Source: Thauera sedimentorum (GTDB lineage: Bacteria > Pseudomonadota > Gammaproteobacteria > Burkholderiales > Rhodocyclaceae). Taken from it: a stretch of 64,000 bases of DNA. Location: NCBI RefSeq assembly GCF_014489115.1, contig NZ_JACTAH010000001.1, forward strand, positions 1,116,001 through 1,180,000, in the 5' to 3' direction. Below are positions 1 through 8,101 of the stretch, in pieces. Within the stretch, counting starts at the first letter, position 1. Each line of letters opens with the position of its first letter. A model generated the notes under the pieces. That model was given only the letters and a program-made list of their open reading frames with translations. It did no database searches and was not told the DNA's origin. Both the position numbers and the translations under genes were made by a program.

Positions 1-1586
1 TGGATTGCGCGCTGGACATGGCCGCGGCCCTGGCCAGCGAGGACTGGGACATCATCCTGGCCGACCACGACATGCCCGGCTTCGATGCGCTTGCCGCGCT
101 GGACGTGCTCAAGCGCAGCGGCAAGGACGTTCCCTTCATCATCCACTCCGGGCAGATTTCCGACCGCCAGGCGGTATCGGCCATGTACGACGGCGTGGAC
201 GACTTCATCGCCAAGGGCGACTACGAGCGGCTAGTGCCGGTGGTCGAGCGCGAGCTTCGCGGGCTGCGGGCGCGGCGCGCGGTGCGCCACGCGGATTCGC
301 GCATCGAGCAGCTGGCCTATTTCGACGGCCTCTCGGCCCTGCCCAACCATCACCTGTTCTGCAGCAAGGTCGCGGACGCCATTCAGGAGAGCCGCGAACG
401 CGGACGTCCGCCGGGCGGCGCCGTACTGGTGGTCGACCTCGATCGTTTCCTGCGCATCAACGCAAGCTTCGGCTACGAGGCCGGCAACGAACTGCTGCGC
501 CAGGTCGGCCGCCGGCTGCGGGCCGGACTGGGGCCGGAGATCGTCCTGGCCCGCCTGGGGGGCGACGAGTTCGGGGTGTTCGTGCCCGGGGCGAGCGACC
601 GCAGCGCGGTCGAGATGCTCGCCCGCTGGATCGTGCGCAGTTTCGACGAGCCGCTGCTGAAGGACCGGGTGGAGTTGTTCCTCACCGCGAGCGTCGGCAT
701 TGCCATGATTCCCACCGACGGCGACGTGGTGCTCGAGCTGTTGATGAATGCCGAGACCGCCATCGGACAGGTCAAGCTTTCGGGTGGCAATGGGCTGCGC
801 TTCTACGAGCGCACCATGAACGCGGCATCCGCCGAACGCCTGTCCATGGAGGCGGACCTGCGCCATGCGGTGGAGCGCGGCGAGCTGCTGCTGGAGTACC
901 AGCCGGTGGTGGCGGCCGCCCAGCTGAAGCCGGTCGGCGCCGAAGCGCTGGTGCGCTGGATGCATCCGCGCCTGGGCAGGTTGTCGCCGGACCGCTTCAT
1001 TCCGCTGGCCGACGAGACCGGGCTGATCGCCGAGATCGGCGCCTGGGTGCTGTTCGAAGCCACGCGCCAGGCGCGGCAATGGATCGATGCCGGGCATGAA
1101 CGCGCGCGCGTGTCGGTCAACGTATCGGCGGTCCAGTTCGCCCAGCCGCGTCTGCTAGAGGTGGTGTCCGAAGCCCTGCGGGCGAGCGGCTTGCCGGCGG
1201 GCAGCCTGATCCTGGAGATCACCGAGAGCTCGCTGATGACCGACGTGGAGTCGGCCGCCGGCATGCTGCGCGCGCTCAAGAACATGGGCGTGAAGGTGGC
1301 GGTGGACGACTTCGGTACCGGCTACTCCTCGCTGTCCTACCTCAAGCGGCTGCCGATCGACATCATCAAGATCGACAAGTCCTTCGTGCGCGAACTGTGC
1401 GACAACGCCGAGGACGCGGCGATCGTGCGGGCGATCATCGCCCTGGCGAGCAGCCTGCAGCTGTCCACCATCGCGGAAGGCGTGGAATCCGCCGGCCAGG
1501 CCGAAGTGCTGCGCGAGGCGGGCTGCGATTGCCTGCAAGGCTTCCACTTCGGACGCCCGGGTGCCGCCGGGTTGATACGTCTGTAG
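1..1586 (+). CDS. REC-GGDEF-EAL response regulator, 5' part outside window
   Basis: This is the 3' part of a cyclic-di-GMP signalling protein. The frame is open from the first base, so the start codon lies upstream. An in-frame ATG at 18 is internal to a receiver domain, whose phospho-acceptor Asp is in the LADHDMPG segment. A GGDEF domain follows with an intact GGDEF motif near base 558, then an EAL domain with EALVR near 946 and DDFGTGYSS near 1308. Both catalytic signatures look intact, so it could make or degrade c-di-GMP; which activity dominates cannot be told from sequence. It lies 260 bp before flhDC, consistent with a role in the sessile/motile switch. That role is inference. Confidence 0.9.
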   Translation, partial: DCALDMAAALASEDWDIILADHDMPGFDALAALDVLKRSGKDVPFIIHSGQISDRQAVSAMYDGVDDFIAKGDYERLVPVVERELRGLRARRAVRHADSRIEQLAYFDGLSALPNHHLFCSKVADAIQESRERGRPPGGAVLVVDLDRFLRINASFGYEAGNELLRQVGRRLRAGLGPEIVLARLGGDEFGVFVPGASDRSAVEMLARWIVRSFDEPLLKDRVELFLTASVGIAMIPTDGDVVLELLMNAETAIGQVKLSGGNGLRFYERTMNAASAERLSMEADLRHAVERGELLLEYQPVVAAAQLKPVGAEALVRWMHPRLGRLSPDRFIPLADETGLIAEIGAWVLFEATRQARQWIDAGHERARVSVNVSAVQFAQPRLLEVVSEALRASGLPAGSLILEITESSLMTDVESAAGMLRALKNMGVKVAVDDFGTGYSSLSYLKRLPIDIIKIDKSFVRELCDNAEDAAIVRAIIALASSLQLSTIAEGVESAGQAEVLREAGCDCLQGFHFGRPGAAGLIRL

Positions 1587-1707
1587 GGGTTTCTGCAACA
1601 CTTTTCCGGCGAGATCGGCCGTAGATGCGGCTCGCAGGCACACGAAGCCGCCGAAACTGGCTAAAGTCGGCTTGCGACTTGCCGTTGATGCGATAGGCGG
1701 TGAGTGC

Positions 1708-1748
1708 GCTTGTAAGGAAATTCCCTACAAGCGTTTTCTTTTTTTTGT
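1708..1748 (+). terminator. Inverted repeat with T-rich tail between the EAL gene and flhD
   Basis: Two 12-base arms (1708-1719 and 1721-1732) are complementary except for one A/G position that can wobble pair in RNA. The tract that follows is almost all T (1734-1747). It fits a rho-independent terminator of the EAL gene, although the stem is less GC-rich than others here. It could also be an operator dyad in the flhDC upstream region. Confidence 0.5.
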
Positions 1749-1846
1749 TACTGTAAATTTCTGATGCCCCTGATGTGCAGCTTATCGGGCTTTCTTCAGA
1801 ATTCACTTTAACTTCGTGTAGCTAGTCCCTGATAGGGAGCTTATTA

Positions 1847-2179
1847 ATGGACCGCCCCGACTTTCAGGCCGAAATCCGCGAGCTGAACCTCGCCTATCTC
1901 ATGCTCGCGCAGCAGATGCTGCGCAGTGATCGCGAAACCGCGATGTACAGGCTGGGCATCGGCGCCGAGGTGGCGGACCTGGTGGAGGGGCTGAGTGCCG
2001 CGAAGCTGGTACGCATGGCCAGCAGCCAGGTGCTGCTGCCGCGCTTCCGCTTCGACGACAGCTTGCTGGCCGGTTTGATGGCGGGCAACGGGCGCGACGC
2101 GACGACGTCCGGCCTGCACGCGGCGATCATCGCAGCGTCGCGTTCGGCCGCAGAGCAGTGTGAGGGAGCAGAACAATGA
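1847..2179 (+). CDS. flhD: Flagellar master regulator subunit FlhD
   Basis: FlhD forms the FlhD4C2 complex that activates class II flagellar promoters. The 110-residue product starts with the typical segment [20 protein letters not shown] and is close to the usual family length (about 105-119). The ATG at 1847 has an AGGGAG ribosome binding site at 1834-1839. That site lies partly inside a small hairpin (TCCCT at 1826-1830 pairing with AGGGA at 1834-1838). The stop overlaps the flhC start as ATGA, so the two are translationally coupled. Confidence 0.96.
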   Translation: MDRPDFQAEIRELNLAYLMLAQQMLRSDRETAMYRLGIGAEVADLVEGLSAAKLVRMASSQVLLPRFRFDDSLLAGLMAGNGRDATTSGLHAAIIAASRSAAEQCEGAEQ

Positions 2180-2721
2180 AGAACAAGAGCATCATCCAGG
2201 AAGCCGAGGACATCCAGCGCGCAGTGGAAATGGTGCGTCTGGGTGCCCGCATGCAGATGCTCGAGGCGGAGACCAAGCTCAGCCGCGAACGCTTGCTGAA
2301 GATCTACAAGGAAGTGCGCGGCGTGTCGCCCCCGAAGGGCATGCTGCCGTTCTCCACCGACTGGTTCATGACCTGGCAGCCGAACGTGCATTCCTCGCTG
2401 TTCATGGGCTTTTACCGCTTCTTCAGCGAGCGTGCCGGGCTCAAGGGGCTGGAATCCATCCTCAAGGCCTACCACCTGTACCTGGACCACATCGAGTCCG
2501 ACGGCCTGGAGCCGGTGCTCAGCCTGACGCGGGCCTGGACGCTGGTGCGCTTCTATGACGCCGACCTGATCCAGATGGCGCCGTGCACCTGCTGCGGCGG
2601 CCACTACGTCGCCCACGCCTACGACCCCACGCAGAACTTCGTCTGCGGGCTGTGCAACATGCCTTCGCGTGCCGGCAAGACCAAGCGCGCGGCGAAGAAG
2701 GCCAAGGCCGAGATCGCCTGA
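2176..2721 (+). CDS. flhC: Flagellar master regulator subunit FlhC
   Basis: FlhC is the main DNA-contacting partner of FlhD. The 181-residue protein carries the zinc-binding cysteines at positions 137, 140, 157 and 160, the same numbering as in the enterobacterial protein, with an additional Cys139. It overlaps flhD by four bases and is followed by a strong terminator, so flhDC is a two-gene operon. Its presence directly before motAB and a large che block suggests that it heads the motility regulon. Confidence 0.97.
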   Translation: MKNKSIIQEAEDIQRAVEMVRLGARMQMLEAETKLSRERLLKIYKEVRGVSPPKGMLPFSTDWFMTWQPNVHSSLFMGFYRFFSERAGLKGLESILKAYHLYLDHIESDGLEPVLSLTRAWTLVRFYDADLIQMAPCTCCGGHYVAHAYDPTQNFVCGLCNMPSRAGKTKRAAKKAKAEIA

Positions 2722-2760
2722 CGGATCGCTACGCCATACGGTCGATAGCCGCACAAGACA

Positions 2761-2799
2761 CCGGGGCCGCCTGCAATGCAGGCGGCCCCGGTGTTTTTT
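2761..2799 (+). terminator. Rho-independent terminator of flhDC
   Basis: A perfect 14-15 bp GC-rich stem (arms 2761-2774 and 2778-2791) with a 3-base loop is followed by six T residues at 2794-2799. It separates flhDC from motAB. Confidence 0.93.
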
Positions 2800-2810
2800 G
2801 GCGATCCGGT

Positions 2811-2837
2811 TCAAGTTTCACTTTGCAGCGTCGTTAG
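2811..2837 (+). promoter_or_regulatory. Sigma-28-like promoter of motAB
   Basis: TCAA at 2811-2814, 15 bases, then GTCGTTAG at 2830-2837 resembles the FliA consensus TAAA-N15-GCCGATAA with mismatches in both boxes. It lies after the flhDC terminator and about 55 bp before the motA start, as expected for a late flagellar operon. It is the weakest of the four candidates in this window. Confidence 0.5.
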
Positions 2838-2892
2838 AAAAACAGTATTTTCACGGGCTGCCGCCGCGGGGGCGGAACAACAGGGGTGCCTG

Positions 2893-3747
2893 GTGCTACT
2901 GATTGTCGGATATGTGATCATCCTTGCCGCATCGGTCGGCACGTACGCGGTTCACGGCAGCCTGATGGCGCTGTGGGTGCCGTTGGAATACCTCGCCATC
3001 TTCGGCCTCATGATCGGCGGCTTCGTTGCCAGCAACACCGGCCGCAGCATGAAGGCGACGCTCAAGGCCATACCCTCGGCGCTCAAGGGTTCGCCCTACA
3101 ACAAGGCCATGTACATGGACCTGCTGGCGATGATGTACGAGATCCTCGCCAAGGTCCGCAAGGAAGGCCTGATGTCCATCGAGAACGATGTGGACAACCC
3201 CGATTCGAGCCCGATCTTCTCCAAGTATCCAAGCGTGATGGCCGACCATCACGCCATCGAGTTTCTCACCGACTACCTGCGCATGATGGTGGGCGGCAAC
3301 CTCAACGCCTTCGAGATCGAGAACCTGATGGACATGGAGATCGAGACCCATCACACCGAGGCGCACGGCCCGGCGCATGGCGTCGCCAAGGTGGGCGACG
3401 CGCTGCCGGCCTTCGGTATCGTGGTGGCGGTGATGGGCGTGGTGAACGTCATGGGCTCGGTGGGCGAACCGCCCGCCGTGCTGGGCAAGATGATCGGCGG
3501 CGCGCTGGTCGGCACCTTCCTCGGCATCCTGCTTTCCTACGGCTTCGTGCAGCCGATCGCCGGCCAGCTGGAGCAGAAGGTGGAAGAGGGCGGCAAGATC
3601 TACCAGTGCATGAAGGTGGTGCTGCTCGCCAGCATGAACGGCTACGCCCCGCAGGTCGCGGTGGAATTCGGCCGCAAGGTGCTGTTCTCCACCGACCGCC
3701 CGACCTTCTCCGAGCTGGAGGAGGACATCAAGGCGCGCAAGGGTTGA
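2893..3747 (+). CDS. motA: Flagellar motor stator protein MotA
   Basis: MotA is the four-helix inner-membrane stator subunit that couples ion flow through MotA/MotB to rotor torque. The GTG at 2893 is chosen because translation from it begins like other MotA proteins (M-LLIVGYVII), an AGGGGT ribosome binding site lies six bases upstream, and it gives 284 residues, the usual length. The open frame extends to an ATG at 2776, but that stretch lies within the flhDC terminator and is not MotA-like. Hydrophobic helices lie at the N-terminus and in the GDALPAFGIVVAVMGVVNVMG and GALVGTFLGILLSYGFV regions. motB follows after 78 bp. Confidence 0.96.
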   Translation: MLLIVGYVIILAASVGTYAVHGSLMALWVPLEYLAIFGLMIGGFVASNTGRSMKATLKAIPSALKGSPYNKAMYMDLLAMMYEILAKVRKEGLMSIENDVDNPDSSPIFSKYPSVMADHHAIEFLTDYLRMMVGGNLNAFEIENLMDMEIETHHTEAHGPAHGVAKVGDALPAFGIVVAVMGVVNVMGSVGEPPAVLGKMIGGALVGTFLGILLSYGFVQPIAGQLEQKVEEGGKIYQCMKVVLLASMNGYAPQVAVEFGRKVLFSTDRPTFSELEEDIKARKG

Positions 3748-3825
3748 GCGCCGGGTGAGTATCGCGCCATGTCCGCCGCCTGTCGTCCGCCGCTGTTCCC
3801 CGTCCGTTTCGTGGATGCCTGAAGC

Positions 3826-4854
3826 ATGAGCGACGATTCCCAGCAGCCTATCGTCGTCAAGCGCATCAAGAAGGGCGGCGGCGCGGCGCACGGCGGCGCA
3901 TGGAAGATCGCCTACGCGGACTTCGTGACCGCGATGATGGCCTTCTTCCTGCTGATGTGGCTGCTCGGCTCCACCGCGCAGGGCGACCTGGAAGGGATTG
4001 CCGACCACTTCCAGAATCCGATCAAGGTGTCGCTGCAGGGCGGCAGCGGCGTGGGCGACAGCTCCAGCGTGATCCAGGGCGGCGGCGAGGACCTGACCCG
4101 TTCGCTCGGCCAGGTCAAGCGCGGCGACGTGCAGGACCGGCGGACGATCAACCTTGATGCGGCCACCGGTCGGCAGCGCGTTCCGCCCGATGTCGACGAC
4201 CTGCTTGCGCAGGAGCAGCGCAAGGAGCGTGCGCGGCTTATCGACCTGAAGGGGCGCATCGAGGCGATCATCGAGGCCGATCCCGCCCTGCGCCCGTTCA
4301 AGGACCAGATCCTCATGGACATCACGCTGGAAGGTTTGCGCATCCAGCTGATCGATGAGCAGAACCGGCCGATGTTCCTGAGCGGCAGCGCCAACGTCCA
4401 GCCCTACACGCGCGACCTGCTGCGCGCCATCGGCCGCGCGCTCAACGACGTGCCAAATCGCGTGAGCCTGTCGGGGCATACCGACTCGGCGCCCTACGCG
4501 GGCGGCGAGCGCGGTTTCTCGAACTGGGAGTTGTCGAGCAACCGCGCCAATGCCTCGCGCCGCGAGATGCTGGCCGGCGGGTTGGACTCCGGCAAGGTTC
4601 TGCGCGTGGTGGGCCTGGCCGACACCATCCACCTGAATCGCGAGGATCCGCGCGATCCGGCCAACCGGCGGATCAGCATCATCGTGATGAACAAGCAGAC
4701 CGAGGAGGCCTTGCGCGGCGAGGGTGCCGGCCAGCGGTCGGTCGAGGTCGGGGCGGACGCCCCGCTCGGAGGCGGCGCCCTGCTCAATGGCGCGCCGCCC
4801 TCGATGCCCTCGACGTCGCCGGGCGGAGCCGGCCTGCCGGCGATCTCGCGCTGA
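3826..4854 (+). CDS. motB: Flagellar motor stator protein MotB
   Basis: MotB is the stator subunit that anchors MotA to peptidoglycan. The 342-residue protein has a basic N-terminus, one transmembrane segment (about residues 28-50), and the proton-accepting Asp at exactly position 32 (YADFVTAMMAFF). A C-terminal OmpA-like peptidoglycan-binding domain covers roughly residues 170-295, with the signature SLSGHTDSAPY. The last 40 or so residues are Gly/Pro/Ser-rich and probably disordered. Conservation around Asp32 suggests a proton-driven stator. Confidence 0.96.
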   Translation: MSDDSQQPIVVKRIKKGGGAAHGGAWKIAYADFVTAMMAFFLLMWLLGSTAQGDLEGIADHFQNPIKVSLQGGSGVGDSSSVIQGGGEDLTRSLGQVKRGDVQDRRTINLDAATGRQRVPPDVDDLLAQEQRKERARLIDLKGRIEAIIEADPALRPFKDQILMDITLEGLRIQLIDEQNRPMFLSGSANVQPYTRDLLRAIGRALNDVPNRVSLSGHTDSAPYAGGERGFSNWELSSNRANASRREMLAGGLDSGKVLRVVGLADTIHLNREDPRDPANRRISIIVMNKQTEEALRGEGAGQRSVEVGADAPLGGGALLNGAPPSMPSTSPGGAGLPAISR

Positions 4855-4894
4855 GGCCGGCCGGGCGGGGCCTGCGGTTCCGGCGGGCAAGGCC

Positions 4895-4922
4895 TAAAGT
4901 TCAGCACCCGGCGCGTCGATAA
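4895..4922 (+). promoter_or_regulatory. Sigma-28-like promoter of the cheY-cheA operon
   Basis: TAAA (4895-4898), 16 bases, then GTCGATAA (4915-4922) closely matches the FliA consensus. The same geometry recurs before the third MCP gene and cheV. It lies 75 bp before the cheY start in the motB-cheY gap. Confidence 0.75.
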
Positions 4923-4996
4923 GACCTTGGCGACCTTCCCGATTCCGCGACTGCGTGCGGACTCCGGGGAGCCGACGACCAACCTCGGAACCCAGC

Positions 4997-5362
4997 ATGT
5001 CCAGACACATCCTCGTGGTCGACGACTCACTCGCCATCCGGCAGGTGGTCGGCTACACCTTGCGCTCCGCCGGCTACACGGTCACCGAGGCGGTCGACGG
5101 CGAGGATGCCTACGACAAGGCCAGTGCCGGCGCATTCGACATGGTGCTCACCGACATCAACATGCCGCGGCTGGACGGCCTGGAACTGATTGCCCGCCTG
5201 CGCGCCCACCCGAACTACCGCGCCACGCCCCTGCTGGTGCTGAGCACCGAGTCCTCCGTAGAGGCCAAGGCGCGGGGCCGGGCGGCGGGTGCCACGGGCT
5301 GGCTGGTCAAACCCTTCGAGCCGCGGCGCCTGCTCGAACTGACCGCACGCGTGTTGTGCTGA
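4997..5362 (+). CDS. cheY: CheY-like single-domain response regulator
   Basis: A 121-residue receiver domain with no output domain. The acidic pair is at residues 9-10, the phospho-acceptor Asp at 53 (TDINMP), the conserved Ser/Thr in the LSTES strand, and the Lys in VKPFEP. The start at 4997 gives the standard MSRHILVVDDS beginning; a longer frame from 4955 is unlikely. It lies 18 bp before cheA and is probably phosphorylated by it. A second CheY at 18539 is closer to the classical flagellar CheY, so this copy may serve as a phosphate sink or act in adaptation. Confidence 0.9.
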   Translation: MSRHILVVDDSLAIRQVVGYTLRSAGYTVTEAVDGEDAYDKASAGAFDMVLTDINMPRLDGLELIARLRAHPNYRATPLLVLSTESSVEAKARGRAAGATGWLVKPFEPRRLLELTARVLC

Positions 5363-5380
5363 GAACGGGCGGAGCCGACG

Positions 5381-7471
5381 ATGAGTCTCGACATGAGCCA
5401 GTTCTACCAGGTGTTCTTCGAAGAGACCGAAGAGCATCTGGCCAGCATCGAAAGCCTGTTGCTGCGCGTCGACGAGCAGCAGCCCTCGGCCGGCGACGTG
5501 GCGGAAATCTTCCGCGCGGCGCATTCGATCAAGGGCTCCAGCGCCACCTTCGGCTTCGACGACATGGCGGGGCTCACCCACGAGCTGGAGGACTTGCTCG
5601 ACCGCGTGCGCAAGGGCGCGCTCGCCCTGACGCGGGCGATGATCGATGCCGGGCTGGAAGCGGTGGACGTGCTGCGCAACCTGCTCGATGCCCATCGCGG
5701 CGAGGTCCGCCCGGACACCGAGCGCGCCACGCGGGTGCGCCAGCGCATCGCCGCCCTGGCAGCGGGGACGCCGGGCGTGGCCGTCGCGCCGCAGGCGCCG
5801 CCGGTGGAGGACGGCTTCCGCGGGTATGAACTGGCGTTCCGCCTGACGCGGGTGGTGGCCGGCAGCGAACTGCTGGTGGGCAACATGCTCGACGAGCTCG
5901 GGCGTCTCGGCGAACTCGCGATCATCGAACGTCCGGACGACCTGCAGCCCGACGGACCCTGGCGTGTGCACCTGCGCACGCGGGCCGGTGAACCGGCGGT
6001 GCGCGCAGTGCTCGAACTGGTCACCGATCCGGGAGAGCTGCAGATCGCGGAAACGCTGCTGAGCGCACCGCAGCCGGCAGTGGCGGCACCGGCGACCGAG
6101 GAATTCGCAGAGGAAGCCGAGGACGGCAGTTACACCCTGTTCGAGCCTTTTCCGTCTGCCGAGGTGCGACAGCCGCCCCTGGCCGCCGAAGCGCCTCCGG
6201 CCCTACCCGCCAGCGCATCGGCCGTGGACGCGCAGGCGGCGGTCGCGGACGCGCCGGCCGGCACCTTGCCCGCAGCGGGCCGGACAGCGCAGGATTCGTC
6301 CATCCGGGTCAGCGTCGACAAGGTGGATCAGATGGTCAACCTGGTCGGCGAGCTGGTGATCACCCGCTCCATCCTGCAGGAAGTGGCCAGCCAGGTGGAC
6401 GCCGAGGTGTTCGACCGCCTGATGAACGGGCTCGGCCTGCTGGAGCGCAACACCCGCGAGCTGCAGGAATCGGTGATGTCCATCCGCATGGTGTCGGTCT
6501 CCATGGTGTTCGCGCGTTTTCCGCGCCTGGTGCGCGAGCTCGGCGCCCGGCTCGGCAAGCGGGTCAGGCTGGAGATGGAAGGCGAGCACAACGAGCTGGA
6601 CAAGAGCCTGGTGGAGCGCATTGCAGACCCGATCACGCATCTGGTGCGCAATGCGCTCGACCACGGCATCGAGGCGCCGGCGGTGCGCCGGGCCGCAGGC
6701 AAGCCCGAAGAGGGGCGGCTGGTGCTGCGCGCCGCGCACCAGGGCAGCTACATCCTGATCGAGGTCGAGGACGACGGCGCCGGCCTGCCGCGGGACCGGA
6801 TACTCGACAGCGCGCGGGCGCGCGGACTGCAGGCGCATGAGGGCATGAGCGACGGCGAGATCTGGCAGCTGATCTGCGAACCCGGCCTGTCCACCGCGGA
6901 TGCGGTCACCGAGCTGTCCGGGCGCGGCGTGGGCATGGACGTGGTCAAGCGCAACATCGTCGCCCTGGGCGGTCAGCTGGACATCCGCTCCACGCCCGGG
7001 CGCGGCACGCGCATCGGTGTGCGCCTGCCGCTCACCCTGGCCATCGTCGACGGGCTCACCGTGGGCATCGGCGACGAGCTCTACGTGCTGCCGCTCGGCT
7101 TCGTCGGCGAGACCCTGCAGGTGCAGCCCGAGGCGGTGATCAAGGTCGGCGGCGAAGCGCGCATGATCCGCGTGCGCGGCGACTATCTGCCGGTGCTCGA
7201 ACTCGGCCGGGTACTCGGCGTCGAGGGCGCGCAGACCGACTGGTGTGCCGGCATCATGGTGCTCATCGAAGCCAACGGCGTGCGCGCGGCGCTGTTCGTC
7301 GACAGCCTGATCGACCAGCAGCAGGTGGTGATCAAGAGCCTGGAAGATCACTTCCGCCGCCTGCCGGGCTTTTCCGCCGCAACAGTGTTGGGCAATGGCA
7401 AGGTGGCGCTGATACTCGACGTCGCGGTGCTGGTCGAACGGCTGCGGGCCGGGCAGACGATGGCCGCCTGA
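5381..7471 (+). CDS. cheA: Chemotaxis histidine kinase CheA (first copy)
   Basis: CheA is the cytoplasmic kinase that phosphorylates CheY and CheB in response to receptor arrays. The 696-residue protein has an Hpt domain with phospho-His 48 (AAHSIKGSS) and a middle region (about 145-310) with an Ala/Pro-rich linker. A dimerisation domain follows, then an ATPase domain with an N box (VRNALDHGIE, near 420), DDGAGLP (near 464) and GRGVGMDV (near 514), and a C-terminal CheW-like domain from about 550. All catalytic boxes look intact. A distinct CheA is encoded at 19934, so the locus carries two kinases. Confidence 0.96.
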   Translation: MSLDMSQFYQVFFEETEEHLASIESLLLRVDEQQPSAGDVAEIFRAAHSIKGSSATFGFDDMAGLTHELEDLLDRVRKGALALTRAMIDAGLEAVDVLRNLLDAHRGEVRPDTERATRVRQRIAALAAGTPGVAVAPQAPPVEDGFRGYELAFRLTRVVAGSELLVGNMLDELGRLGELAIIERPDDLQPDGPWRVHLRTRAGEPAVRAVLELVTDPGELQIAETLLSAPQPAVAAPATEEFAEEAEDGSYTLFEPFPSAEVRQPPLAAEAPPALPASASAVDAQAAVADAPAGTLPAAGRTAQDSSIRVSVDKVDQMVNLVGELVITRSILQEVASQVDAEVFDRLMNGLGLLERNTRELQESVMSIRMVSVSMVFARFPRLVRELGARLGKRVRLEMEGEHNELDKSLVERIADPITHLVRNALDHGIEAPAVRRAAGKPEEGRLVLRAAHQGSYILIEVEDDGAGLPRDRILDSARARGLQAHEGMSDGEIWQLICEPGLSTADAVTELSGRGVGMDVVKRNIVALGGQLDIRSTPGRGTRIGVRLPLTLAIVDGLTVGIGDELYVLPLGFVGETLQVQPEAVIKVGGEARMIRVRGDYLPVLELGRVLGVEGAQTDWCAGIMVLIEANGVRAALFVDSLIDQQQVVIKSLEDHFRRLPGFSAATVLGNGKVALILDVAVLVERLRAGQTMAA

Positions 7472-7558
7472 GCGCGGCTCGCACGGCGGGCCAAGGCGCT
7501 ACAGATGCCCGTCCGGCTGCCGTAAACCTGCTTGTAGCCCCGTAACGACAAAGCCGAC

Positions 7559-8062
7559 ATGACCCACGATCCGTCCGTTTCCGCCGCCAGTGCCCAGCCG
7601 GGACCCGCGCCGCGGGAGTACCTGAGCTTCATGCTGGCGGATGAAACGTATGCGATCGATATCCTCGCCGTGCGCGAGATCCGTGCCGACGAGCCGACCA
7701 CCCGCATCGCCGGGGCGCCCGATCACGTGCGTGGCGTGCTGAACCTGCGCGGGGTCATCGTGCCGGTGGTCGACCTGCGCCGGCACTTCGGGCTGGGCGC
7801 CACAGCCGCTGGCGGGACCACGGTGATCGTGGTGCTGGAACTGGAAACGCGGCTGGTCGGCATGCTGGTCGATGCGCTGAACGACGTGATCCCCTTGCGC
7901 GAGGAGGACATCCGTCCGGCGCCGGAGCTCGCTTCCGCGGCCGGCGCCGGCTACATCCGCGGGCTGGTTGTAGCGGACGGCCGCATGTTGATCGTGCTCG
8001 ACGTCGTCGGCCTCCTGCAGTCGCCCGAGATGGCGCTGTTCGGCCCACGGGAGGAAAGCTGA
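7559..8062 (+). CDS. cheW: Chemotaxis coupling protein CheW
   Basis: CheW links CheA to the chemoreceptors. The 167-residue protein is a single CheW domain after a short Ala/Pro-rich N-terminus. It shows the family segments FMLADETYAIDILAVREI, HVRGVLNLRGVIVPVVDLR and GMLVDALNDVI. It is the only dedicated CheW in the window; the two CheV proteins carry further CheW domains. The first MCP gene starts 39 bp downstream. Confidence 0.95.
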   Translation: MTHDPSVSAASAQPGPAPREYLSFMLADETYAIDILAVREIRADEPTTRIAGAPDHVRGVLNLRGVIVPVVDLRRHFGLGATAAGGTTVIVVLELETRLVGMLVDALNDVIPLREEDIRPAPELASAAGAGYIRGLVVADGRMLIVLDVVGLLQSPEMALFGPREES

Positions 8063-8101
8063 GATGTGTCCGCACCGCTACCCCGACACAGGAGCCGGAT
8101 C

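Noticed and set aside
2776..2892. Longer MotA beginning at ATG 2776
   Set aside because: The extension lies in the flhDC terminator and promoter region and has no MotA similarity; GTG 2893 has a good ribosome site.
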